Below, piece by piece: positions 1-9,724 of a stretch of DNA of 16,144 bases; position 1 is the first letter of the stretch; each line of letters starts with the position of its first letter. The stretch comes from Conidiobolus incongruus B7586 (Eukaryota; Entomophthoromycota; Entomophthoromycetes; Entomophthorales; Conidiobolaceae): contig JNEM01007072.1 of the NCBI GenBank assembly GCA_000697335.1, forward strand, positions 1 through 16,144. Direction: 5' to 3'. The translations under genes were made by a program, and so were the position numbers. Below the pieces are notes generated by a model, which was not told the origin of the DNA, ran no database searches, and saw only the letters and a list, made by a program, of their open reading frames with translations.

Positions 1-1051
1 AATTTTCACTAATTAATAAAATAAAAAAATATATTAAAAAACATCTTTTTAATTTATTTAAGAAATTTACAATATAATTTAATATTAATTATAAAATCAT
101 TTTAAATGTATTAAACTTCAAACTTAAATAATAAAAATATAAAATGAATATATTATAATTTAATAAAAACTTAATAAACCAAAGCAACTATATTTAATTA
201 AAATATATTAAAATATGATTTAAAATAGAGGTTTATAAATTTAATATTTATAATTAATAAATTTTAATCCTTTTAAATAACCTTTTATATAAAAGAAAAA
301 CAAAAGTTTAAAATAATTATTTATAAGTATATATTAATTATTATTTTAAATTGTAATAATTTATAGTTATTATTTTAATATCTAGAAAAAAAATTAATTA
401 ATAATAAATATATATATTTTTTAATTAAATCAATTTTTAATTGGTATTTTTATTATAAATCAAAGATAATTATTATTAAAAATAATATATATAAAATATA
501 TAAAGTTAAAACTATTAAAGAATTCCTATATGAAGAACTAAAAAATGTTTTTATATTTGATATATTTACCAAATTTTAATTTTAATAATTATTATAATTA
601 TTAATACTTTGAGTAACTATAAAATATAATTATAAAAGAAAAAGATTACATATTAAATTAATTTGTGAAATATTAAATTTCAGCCTTTATTAAAAAAACA
701 GTTTTCTTGGTATTAGAAGATTATTAGAAGTATAGTAAAAAGGTATTAATAATAACTAAAAATACTAATATAATATTGTGTATTAATTATCATAAATCAT
801 AAATTAATAATTTTAATTAATTATGATTTAAAAATTATGTCATTATTTAATTTCTGTATTAATATCAAATAATCATTTAAATTGCAAGTAGTTCAAGTGA
901 ATTATACCCATTATTTGAAACCAATTATCAAACATATCAAAATTTAATTAAATTGATTACATTGATTCTTAAGTCTTGAATTGAAAACTTGATCCTTGAG
1001 ATATCATTAATTTGATAATTATTCATAAGTTTGTTAAAAGTATATTATGAT
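1..1051. other. AT-rich gene-free stretch
   Basis: I see no gene, RNA gene or recognisable element here. All frames are closed by frequent stops. Short A and T runs and TA-rich strings dominate. The only structure I picked out is an imperfect inverted repeat near 793-831. Base composition rises slightly after about 880, where the decayed Hsp70 stretch that follows may begin earlier than I can prove. Confidence 0.6.
793..831. repeat. Imperfect inverted repeat
   Basis: The left arm AAATCATAAATTAAT pairs with the right arm ATTAATTATGATTT apart from one extra A in the left arm. The spacer is about six bases. It lies in AT-rich DNA with no gene nearby, so chance is possible; no function is implied. 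Confidence 0.4.
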
Positions 1052-1510
1052 TGTTTGAAATTAAGATCAGGATAATGGACTTAGAGTATTTAGCTTTAAT
1101 TATATTCTGATTTTATTATTTTCAAAACTATTATATATGATTTGGGCTAGTTTTGGTGTTTGTTCTTATCATAAATAATGAACTATAAACTATACTCTTG
1201 AATTTTTGTTTTGGGCTATAAAAATACTAAACTTTGAATAACGAAACTTCAGCTATTGCTATTATATCCTTTGATTATTAATATTTTTTTGAAATCCAAC
1301 TTTTTATTGATAAATGAAAATTATGATTTTATCGTTTAATGTGGTTCAAAAATATATTGGAATTTTATCTATAATATCTTTTTAAGAATGACAAATTTAC
1401 TCAAGAATTGTATGAAATTGGTAATGCTGAATTAATAATATTATTACAATTTGTTGGGTTTGAAAACTAGATTATGTAACATAGTAATTTATAGGGTAAA
1501 GATTTTGGTA
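1052..1510 (+). pseudogene. Very decayed Hsp70 relic (ATPase domain)
   Basis: Several Hsp70 motifs appear in the right order on the + strand, in shifting frames. Near 1052 the DNA resembles the NVLKIISEPTAA stretch and the following LAY. IYDLG at 1133-1147 matches the VFDLGGG phosphate motif. Near 1345 SKIYWNFIY resembles AKIQIDSIF. At 1444-1476 LQFVGFEN, a stop and IM line up without gaps with IILVGGSTRIP. SNL, a stop and GKDF (about 1483-1506) line up with the SNYFNGKKL that follows it. Stops and frame changes are frequent, so it cannot encode a protein. It would cover roughly residues 165-360 of the open Hsp70 gene at 8004-9656. Each match is weak alone; the order and spacing carry the call. 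Chance resemblance in AT-rich DNA is the alternative. Confidence 0.42.
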
Positions 1511-3610
1511 TAATGAAATACTTCCAATCTTTTAATTAAATATTATTTCAAGTATTACTAAATGAATGTTCAAATACAGTGAATAATAAAATGAGTTGAA
1601 ATATTTATTACTCTTATTTACAGGTATTTTCACTAACATTATATTCAAATAATATTTTAAAATTAAAAGCATACTTGAAAAAAACAAGATATATTACATA
1701 AATCGCTCAGAAACCAGTAAATTACCTAAAATAAACCGATTATTAAAATGATTTTTAAAATTTTTACAGTGTATTTTTTACTAGTTTGTAAGGGCTATTT
1801 CAATTGATGGTAAGTATCTACAATTTTTTATTAACATACCTATTGTGATAATTAAATAGGATGCATCAATATCTATGAATGATAGTTTATTTACAAATAA
1901 TACTCCTTAATAAGTAATGATTAAATCAAAAATACATTGCAACAAAATCGATATTAAATAAAGTATAATGATTACTATAGTTTATATTTCAATTCCATTT
2001 CTATAAAATAATAAGATAATTTTATATATTTATAAATTAGTAACTATTATAATGCCTTGTATTTTTCTGAATAAACTAAGTCAAAGAAAATAAATAACTG
2101 ATTTTAAAGTCATCTTTAATAAAATTAAATGAAATTAAACTATATGTATATTTAATTGTATATTTAATTTAAATATTTAGTTATTTATAAATTCACTATA
2201 TAAATCTAATAATTAAGTTAAAATGAAAATAATGCTAATATATTTATAACTTACTTTTTACATATTTATTTAATTCATATTTATATAAAATTTCAATCAT
2301 AAATTCATAAAAGATTCATTAATTTTAATTAAAAAAATAAAATATTATAGTTATTAGTTATTATTTAATAAAATCAAAAATATATTATTATTATTTTTTT
2401 AATAATAAATTATTTCTTGTTATTTTAAATGGTAAAACTACAAAAAAATGAAAGTTACTTAGTCTTTTGTATATATTTTGATATTTTATTTTTAATATTA
2501 ATTTTTATTTTGAAATAAATAATTAAATATTAATTGAATTTTTTAACTTATCAAAACATCTATTACTATAAAAAATATACATCAATTGACTATAATGGAT
2601 ATGATGATATATTTAAATTTAGAATAAGTAAAACTTTTTATTTTATTTATAATTATTTAATTTATATTATACAAAATGAATTATTCTTTTTGGTTTAATT
2701 TTTTGAAATTTGTTAAAAAATTATATATATAAAAACCTAATATACATTTTATATATATATTTTTATTTATGGGTAAGGTATTATATTATTTATTTCAATC
2801 TTTAATCAGAATATTTTTTAAATAGCTTTCATTTGAGAGTATATTATAGCTTAAATTTTAAATCGAGATATTCCTTTAATTTGATAGTTATAAATTATAT
2901 ATAAAAATATTGTTTGGAATAAGATTACTCTTATAATAATACACTGCCATAGATCTATTAACTATATTTTTACAATAATTTCGATTCAATTACAAGATTA
3001 CTATTTTGTTAATTATTTAATCTTAAAATATCTTTTCAAAATATAAAAATGATAATAAAAATTATAACAACCAGTAGAAATCTTTTCTTATCTAATATAG
3101 TAAACACTTTAAAATGTTTCTTAATTTTATTTATAATTTTTCGGTTATTAATAAGTTCAGGTTTATTAGATAAAATAAATTTTATTATCCAACCTTGGTG
3201 ATTCAAGTTAATTAAACCAATCTAAATAATTATATTTTAATAGCTCTTTGACATCAGTTATTACTTATAAATTCATCTGAATGGTTATTAAAAATGATAG
3301 TTTCATAATATTATATTTTACTAAATATATTTTGTTTACGGTAAAATTGGAAATTCAATAACATTCATTGGGATTTATCTTTGTTAGACTTTGAATGAAA
3401 AAGTTATATTCATCTATAATAAATATAATGAATCTTTAGATCATTCATGTTTATTCAAAGTATTAACAAAATAAAATATTAATGATTCATTCAATAATAC
3501 TTGGTTTTAACTTTGGAAGTTATGTTTAAACCATTAGATATTAATAATTTGATGCTATGATGAATAACAAAATAATCAATTCATTTTGATTACTTTTTTC
3601 ATTATGATAT
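1511..3610. other. AT-rich stretch without a convincing gene
   Basis: No open reading frame of credible length or composition is present. The stretch is dominated by short AT-rich strings, with a TA-repeat-like patch near 2725-2760. From about 2940 to 3600 the DNA is slightly less AT-rich. This part holds one doubtful Hsp70-like stretch near 3335-3475 (listed separately), and otherwise I see nothing I can name. Confidence 0.55.
3335..3475 (+). pseudogene. Doubtful Hsp70 relic (ATPase domain)
   Basis: One frame reads TFIGIYLC, a stop and TL, which can be set against THLGGEDFNNRL of Hsp70. Next come VIFIYNKY against FVQEFKKKY and LDHSCLFKVLTK against LRNECERAKRILS. The order is right, but about ten residues must be skipped and identities are few. 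If real, it is a separate copy from the pseudogene starting at 3985, because it covers a more C-terminal part yet lies upstream of it. I rate it close to the level where chance matches become likely. Confidence 0.22.
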
Positions 3611-3984
3611 TGTCGCGGATCGGGAGGTCCGCTCGCCTTTCAATTTTAACCGTCCGTCAAGATTTCAGATGTAATCCACTCACAAATATCAGGAACAACC
3701 CTTGCACAATGGAAAATTCCAGACTATAGCAGAAGCTGGAGCCTCAACACATTGGCCAAGGATCAACCACACTATAAAATAGTCACTGGACAGATATTTG
3801 CTGAGGGATCACTTCGATCAGGGCCAAGCCCTAGATCTTGCTATTTTAATAAAACTCCTCTAAAGTATCTAGTTAGCCATCTTTGGCCCGTTTCATCGAG
3901 ATCACGTGATCTTTATCGCAAGACTACTTCCCAGAAGCCTTGCAATATTATATTTACTCAAGATATATATCATTGTAGACGGGA
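3611..3984. other. GC- and CpG-rich island of unknown origin
   Basis: Base composition jumps sharply at 3611, where TGTCGCGGATCGGGAGG begins, and falls back near 3960-3985 where the Hsp70 pseudogene starts. The first 50 bases are rich in CpG, which is rare elsewhere in the window. GCGGA (3615-3619) and TCCGC (3628-3632) form a short inverted repeat, and a 14-base palindrome lies at 3899-3912. A + frame stays open from about 3651 to 3998 but has no ATG until after its end; its translation resembles no family I know. It sits where the first ~40 codons of the Hsp70 pseudogene would be expected, so it may be an insertion or a breakpoint. A fragment of a mobile element, a transferred piece, or an old exon are all possible. 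No terminal repeats or target-site duplication were found by eye. Confidence 0.6.
3899..3912. repeat. 14-bp perfect palindrome with CACGTG core
   Basis: AGATCACGTGATCT is its own reverse complement. Its core CACGTG is the classical E-box bound by bHLH factors in many eukaryotes. It lies inside the GC-rich island with no live gene beside it, so a regulatory role is only a possibility. Confidence 0.5.
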
Positions 3985-5613
3985 ACTTAAGTTTCATTGA
4001 ATTTTGAGAGTATATGAATATATATTCAATGATATATTGGCCAAAAGATTGATTGAAGGAAACTCAATCGTAACAGCCTTCAAAATAGAGTCAAATATTA
4101 TCCATTATGTTGTTAATCTTGGTGATAATCACTTGATTCAAATATTTTATTAAACCAGAAACAGGTTATAAATTCCCAAGGAAATTTGGTCTATGATTTT
4201 AACTAAGATGAAAGAAACTGAAAAATCATACATAGGGAAATCTATGACTGTATAACCACTACTCCAGTATATTTTAATGTTTTACAGAAACAAGCGACAA
4301 AAGATTCAGCTATGATTGCTGAATTAAACGTGTTAAAATTTATAGACGAGCCTTTGGCTGTTGTGCTAGCATATAGATTAGATAAGATTTCATTTATTTG
4401 AATTTTATAAAAATTTATTTCAGTAAATACATATTTGTTGTGGCTATCATAAAACCAAAAATAAAGAATTTCACGTAATAACGTATCTTGTTGAGAGTAA
4501 TTTGGGAGAAGATTTTACCTATGGTTTTGTTGATCATTTTGTCAAAATTTTTAAGTAAATATTTCCAAAATCTTTGAGCTGTGATGCAAGGACTATAGCT
4601 CGTTTGAGAACTTAATGTGAAGGGTTAAAGCGGATACTACCTTCTCAAGTTCAAGCTTCAATTGAAATTGATAGTTCATTCGAAGGAATTGACTTGCATA
4701 ACTTGGTTACATTAGCACGTTTCGATTATTTATAGCATAATCTTGCCCTATCTACATTGCAATCGACTGAGTAAGGTATATGAAATTCTCAATTAAGTAA
4801 TTGGAATATTAATGATACTATATTAAGTTGAAGTTAATCTTGGAAACTCAAAATTGAAAATTTGATTTGTGATTTTTTAATGAGTTGAATACATCCATTA
4901 ACGATAATAATACAGTAGCATGTGGTTCATCTATTAAATCCCGAGTCTTAACTGGGTCCAAATTTGAATTGAAGATGTATATTATACTATCAGATGTTAC
5001 TCCATTATCTTTAAGAACTCTAGTAAATCGTAAAATTTTACATACTATAATTTATGTAATACTCCCACTCCAACAAATATGAAACAAAATTACACCATTG
5101 TAGTTGACAAAAGAATGAGGATCAAAGTTCGAGTATTTCAAGTACAGCGTCTCCTTGCAGAAGAAACCATATATTTATTGATGATTTTAAATTAGGAGTC
5201 ATTTGCCTTACACTCCATATAGTCTCAACTAAATCAATTTTAATATTGACATTCATTATTTTCTAAAGTTTGTCAAGGCAAAATTGACTGACAACAACAG
5301 TCATGTGGTAATAGCTAAAAGTAAATTTAAGTTACCTAAATGTGATTTCGGTTGTATGAATAATAAAGCCAAATGGTATATATCTCAAGGTGAATCAAAC
5401 GCAAAAAGGATCCAAGCAAAAGATAATTAGATCTGAAAAATATAGGTACATTATTACTGATTAAACCTCTCAAGAAAATCTCCATTATTTGATAATGAAA
5501 AGATAAATACTATTTGATAAAACATTAATTTAGCTACAAGAGTATCAACAAGCTTCAAAAGGTTAGTATATCAAATACCTTGAAGCTACGAAATAAATAC
5601 CGCGAGCTATAAT
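3985..5613 (+). pseudogene. Hsp70 pseudogene, nearly full length
   Basis: Successive frames give ordered Hsp70 matches from about residue 39 to the end of the lid. VSLNFESI (about 3991) matches VSFDEAEIL; KRLIE (about 4040) matches KRLIG. IPKEIWSMILTKMKETEKSY (about 4172-4231) matches TPEEISSMILVKMREIAESY. QATKDSAMIAELNVLKFIDE (about 4292) matches the helix before the EPTAA motif; LGEDFTYGFVDHFVK (about 4504) matches LGGEDF...[20 protein letters not shown] (about 4648) follows. SINDNNTVACGSSIK and SDVTPLSL (4885-5082) cover the end of the ATPase domain and the linker; DDFKLGVI lies in the beta domain. Near 5395 GESNAKRIQAKDN, and near 5540 LQEYQQASKG then YIKYLEATK, match the alpha-helical lid of full-length Hsp70. 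There are many in-frame stops and several frame changes, so it is dead. The N-terminal DLGTT part and the EEVD tail are not visible. It keeps residues nearer the Hsp70 norm (RLDK, IEIDS, FEGID) than the open gene does, so it is not a recent copy of that gene. Both share QVQA. Confidence 0.9.
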
Positions 5614-7834
5614 TTAGAAAAATATCTTTCAAAGTATACTTATATAATAAAAATCCTAAAAATATTGATATGTATTAATATTTTATTAACTAACAGTTTT
5701 ACTTTATAATATAATAATAAAATAAAATTCTCATTTTATTATTCTGAATATCAATTATTAACATAGATATAAACCTTAATTTGTATAAGATTTTCAGTAT
5801 ATAATATATAATACAGAATTAATACTCACCAATACTACTAATAATTTTTCCTATATTTTGTTCAACTTGCAACTCCTAAAAAAAGTTTTTTTTAAAAACT
5901 AACAATGAATATTTTATAAACTAAATCAATTGATTTATACACTATTCCTTTATTGTAAATATATTTCGTAATTAATTAATACAGTTAAACTAATATGGGT
6001 TATAATCTGATAAATATAATAGCTAAGTTTTTTTCTAATTATATTTATAAGGTGTTTTATAACTTTAGTTTCATATATTATAAAACTATATTATAAAATA
6101 ATAGAATTTTTATTAAGAATAAAAAATTTCTTTAGATATTTTCTTATATTAAATTAATAACCTATTTTAACATTAATTAAAAATTAAAAAAATTTAATAA
6201 ATGAACTATAATTTTCATCTATTTTAAATACTAATATAGATTTATTATAAGTCTTAGTAAAGATTATTTTAATTAATATTTTATTTATTAAATAATAAAA
6301 GATTAATCAAGAAATCTATAGGTAATCAATTATAGTAATATAATATAAGAGCCTTGGTTTTTGATTATCATTTATAATTTTTTCTTAATTATAGGTATTT
6401 CCATTATTCTCCAAACTTATGTTAAATTATAAGGTACCTATTATATATATAAATACTATTATACTAAGTTTGAAGTATAATATATATTAAGTGCCTATAT
6501 AATAGTTTTCACAAGATCTTGAAAATATTTCAACAAAAATATTTATGTTTTTCCATTTGTTTTTATATTATATTGATAGTTAAAACTATAATAATTATTA
6601 ATTTTTTAAATTTTTTGTAAATATTCAATTAATTTCTTTCTTATATTGATAATAAATCTAATAATAAATGATCAATTTGAATAAAATATTAAATTAACAA
6701 GTTATGTCAAAATTTCAAATGATTTTTAAAAATCCATGGTTAAATATTAATAATATTAAAATAAAAGTCTTTTGATGAAAATATATTTATAAATGAGTAT
6801 ATAGAATGAAATTTTCAATTCTTATATTTATTTTTTAATATTGGCAATATAGTTGAAATATCAAAAATTAAAAATTTACCATATTTTATTACTGAGGTTA
6901 TGAATATTACAAAAGTAGTTTTAATTGAAATAGTTTAATATTATAAGTAATTAAAATATTTGAATTTATTAATCAATATTCCAAAACCATTGATTATAAA
7001 GATATCTATATTAAGTTATTTTATGATTTCGAAATATAAGATATTATATTTGACTTTCACTTTTTTCAAATCAAAAAATATATGATCTGTTTAATATTCA
7101 ATCATATTCCCTCATATCGATTTTGATATTATATTAATAGATTTTTTATAACTTATAATATATAATATTAAATTATAATATATAGTTTTGTATATAATGA
7201 ATTCCAAAACAATTTTTAAATATATCATCATATTATGTATTAAAATAATTTTACAGAGTATCAAATTTATATTATAAAACTTATTACACTATTATTTTGA
7301 GATATACTTGAAACTATATGTCTATTAGCTACAAATATTAAACAATATTTCTTTAGATATTTTCTCAGAAATATTAAAATTCTAATTATCAAATATTATT
7401 CAATTACAAATAAAATAAAATGAGTATATAATGTAATATAATCTTAGAAAATAAAATAGTGAGTTCATTCTTTAAATCAATGATTAGACATTTTTCTATA
7501 ATTTCACTGATAATTCTTTGTTTTTAAAGTCTATTTCAAATTCGAAAAATTACTATATTATTATTATATTATACATTGTAAACTTTGTTATTAAAATTTT
7601 ATGCTAATATCAAATTGTGTATTTTTTATAAATAAAATTAATCAAATAATATAATTTTATAACAGTAATTAATTTTTTTTGTATAACTAGATACTATTAG
7701 TCGATACTTACAAATTATATGCTCCCTAACTATATTGATATTTTTTAAATACAATAATTTATTGATTTTTGAAATTCGTTTTAATAGACATGAAACAGTA
7801 GACTTGAATTGGTGGTCGTTTATAAATGTTTAAA
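5614..7834. other. AT-rich stretch without a gene
   Basis: I found no credible coding region on either strand. Stops are dense and the composition is uniformly AT-rich. One imperfect inverted repeat lies at 6431-6497. Slightly mixed-composition patches near 6340-6430 and 6880-7140 gave no match I trust. The 3' untranslated part and poly(A) site of the minus-strand Hsp70 gene should lie at the right-hand end; a TTTATT (AATAAA on the minus strand) is at 7758-7763, about 240 bases beyond its stop. Confidence 0.55.
6431..6497. repeat. Imperfect inverted repeat with hairpin core
   Basis: ATTATACT (6458-6465) and AGTATAAT (6474-6481) are perfect inverse complements around an eight-base loop. Outside them, AGGTACCTATTATATATAT on the left resembles the complement of the right-hand ATATATTAAGTGCCTA, with the left arm carrying about seven extra bases. 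It could be a small decayed hairpin element or a chance structure in AT-rich DNA. Confidence 0.45.
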
Positions 7835-8003
7835 AAGATATCCGCGAATAGTGAGACATTATTGCGTGATACTTATATTGTTTAATATGTAATTTTCATT
7901 AAAGTTGATTACGATGTAGCTATTTGAATGTCTCCTAAATCATTTAATTAATGTTTGATATCAGATTTGAATCCTACATTTGATACCATTTTCGATGGCT
8001 TGA
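7835..8003 (-). pseudogene. Relic of the lost Hsp70 lid, 3' of the open gene
   Basis: Directly beyond the stop of the minus-strand Hsp70 gene, other frames still give lid-like words in the expected order. YQTLIK, a stop and F resembles the ETLKWL helix. HIKQYKYHAIM, ending near 7860, resembles EYESKQKELE...NPIM at the end of the lid and has a counterpart (YIKYLEATK...IPRAII) in the pseudogene at 3985-5613. The region appears to be the former continuation of the gene, now out of frame and with stops. The matches are short, and an indel must be assumed between them. Confidence 0.45.
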
Positions 8004-9656
8004 TTAATTAGAAAAATTTATAGACATTTGATTGTGAAATAGTTGGGAATGTATTCTGGAGATCATAGTCCAATCTCCTTCTCTATACAGCTTCTCTATA
8101 TAAATCATTCGATCACAATTTTTGTTGTATATTCTATGATAATTGTATGAGACTTTAATATGGTTTTTCACTCCTGTTAACTTGTCTCTTGCTGAAACTT
8201 TTAGAATACCACTTGAATCAATTGTGAATGTTACATCGATTCTGGGCTCACGAGCTGGTTGAGGAATAATTCCAGTTAAAATAAACTCTCCTAAATAATA
8301 ATTATTTTGGACGTTTGAACTCTCTCCCTGATATATTCTAACACATATATCTGTTTCATAATCTTTCACAGTGGTGAAAGTTTGTACAACTTGAATTGGA
8401 ATCGGTGTATTCTGGTTTATCACTGTGTGCATTTTTCCTCCTCTCAATTCAATGCCCAAAGATAATGGAGTAACTTCTTGTAATAATACCTTATCGAACC
8501 TTGTCGATTGCTGCCCAGTTAAAATTGCTGCTTCAATCGCAGCTCCGTAAGCTACTGCTTCGTCGGGATTAATTGATTTGTTCAACTTTTTCCCATTAAA
8601 ATAATTGCTAATCATCTTTTGGACGTATGGTATTCGAGTTGAACCTCCAACTAAAATGATTTCATCTATATCGGATTTCATCATATCAGAATCATATAAG
8701 ACCTTGTGAATAGGTTTCAACGCTGACAAAAACAAATCTTGACACAATTCTTCAAAACGTGCTCTAGATATTGACGTGTAAAAATCAATACCTTGAAATA
8801 TTGAATCAATTTGAATTTTAGCCTGAACTTGGCAAGATAATATACGCTTCGCTCGCTCACATTCGTTTCTAAGTCGAGCAAGAGATCTTGGATTCGATAT
8901 GAGATCTTTTTGGTACTTTTTTTTAAACTCTTGTACAAAGTGGTTAACAAGTCTATTGTTAAAATCTTCTCCACCCAAGTGAGTATCGCCAGATGTTGCC
9001 AACACTTCAAATGCTCCATCACAAATAGACAAAATTGTCACATCGCAAGTACCCCCTCCCAAGTCAAATACTAGTACATTTTTCCTAAATGAAGATTGTT
9101 GAAGTAATCCGTATGCTAATCCAGCAGCAGTAGGTTCACTGATAATTTTCAATACATTTAACCCAGCAAAGCATGCTGCATTCCGCGTTGCTTGTCTTTG
9201 TAGGTTATTAAAATATGCTGGAACAGTGATTACCGCATCTGTCGCTGTTTTACCTAAATAAGATTCTGCGATTTCTCTCATTTTTACCAAGATCATAGAA
9301 GAAATTTCTTCTGGGGTCAACAATATTATATCACCTCTAAATTTGACCTCAATCATCGCATTACCATCTATGTTGAGGACCTTAAAAGGCCAATATTTTA
9401 AATCTGCTTGAACTTTAGGATCATCAAATTTTCTTCCAATTAGACGCTTCACATCGAATATAGTATTGCGAGGATTCATTCCGATTTGATACTTAGCACC
9501 TTCTCCTATTAAAATTTCTGCCTCATCGAATGACACATATGAAGGTGTTGTACGATTTCCTTGATCATTAGAAATTATTTCAACCCTGTCGTTCTCCCAT
9601 ACACCCACACAAGAGTAAGTGGTCCCTAAATCGATACCAATACCTATTCTTGTCAT
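8004..9656 (-). CDS. HSP70: Cytosolic-type Hsp70 chaperone with truncated lid
   Basis: 550 residues, single exon, no signal peptide, so a cytosolic or nuclear ATP-driven protein-folding chaperone. The ATPase domain spans about residues 1-385. All three Hsp70 signatures are present: IDLGTTYS (8-15), VFDLGGGTCDVTIL (196-209) and IILVGGSTRIPYVQ (333-346). The nucleotide and catalytic residues known from Hsc70 are kept: D9, K70, E174, D198, T203 and D205. The linker VLLQEV (390-395) departs from the usual VLLLDV. The beta substrate-binding domain runs from PLSLGIE (397-403) to about 505. The lid begins normally (DRM at 515-517, YREGD at 524-528) but the protein stops at 550, where typical Hsp70s run to about 640. 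About 90-100 residues are missing, including most of the lid and the EEVD tail that binds TPR co-chaperones such as Hop and CHIP. Traces of the lost lid lie beyond the stop. Divergent residues include C204 for the usual F, and NNLQRQATRNAA (150-161) where DSQRQATKDAG is typical. The start is backed by the conserved N-terminus and an A at -3. The long open frame suggests function, recently or still; a young pseudogene is the alternative. Confidence 0.93.
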   Translation of the reverse strand: MTRIGIGIDLGTTYSCVGVWENDRVEIISNDQGNRTTPSYVSFDEAEILIGEGAKYQIGMNPRNTIFDVKRLIGRKFDDPKVQADLKYWPFKVLNIDGNAMIEVKFRGDIILLTPEEISSMILVKMREIAESYLGKTATDAVITVPAYFNNLQRQATRNAACFAGLNVLKIISEPTAAGLAYGLLQQSSFRKNVLVFDLGGGTCDVTILSICDGAFEVLATSGDTHLGGEDFNNRLVNHFVQEFKKKYQKDLISNPRSLARLRNECERAKRILSCQVQAKIQIDSIFQGIDFYTSISRARFEELCQDLFLSALKPIHKVLYDSDMMKSDIDEIILVGGSTRIPYVQKMISNYFNGKKLNKSINPDEAVAYGAAIEAAILTGQQSTRFDKVLLQEVTPLSLGIELRGGKMHTVINQNTPIPIQVVQTFTTVKDYETDICVRIYQGESSNVQNNYYLGEFILTGIIPQPAREPRIDVTFTIDSSGILKVSARDKLTGVKNHIKVSYNYHRIYNKNCDRMIYIEKLYREGDWTMISRIHSQLFHNQMSINFSN

Positions 9657-9717
9657 TTTTATATTATTTACTTAATTTTGTTTTAAAATTTATTATACAA
9701 ATAAATGTCTCTTGACA

Positions 9718-9724
9718 CTTTATA
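9718..9724 (-). promoter_or_regulatory. Candidate TATA box of the Hsp70 gene
   Basis: On the minus strand this reads TATAAAG and lies about 62 bases upstream of the ATG, a spacing close to that of the TATA candidate of the mucin-like gene. I looked for heat-shock elements (alternating GAA and TTC blocks) in the next 100 bases and found none convincing. In such AT-rich DNA a TATA-like string is common, so this is a weak call. Confidence 0.35.

Noticed and set aside
3040-3207. Minus-strand open stretch of about 55-60 codons rich in Ile, Lys and Asn
   Set aside because: No ATG at a sensible place, composition typical of random AT-rich DNA, and no motif recognised.
3752-4000. 82-codon open stretch on the + strand in the GC-rich island
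   Set aside because: It has no ATG start, resembles no known family, and its end overlaps the first recognisable part of the Hsp70 pseudogene in another frame. Its openness follows from local GC content.
8717-9022. 101-codon second minus-strand frame inside the Hsp70 gene
   Set aside because: Fully inside the clear Hsp70 frame; a shadow of its coding sequence.
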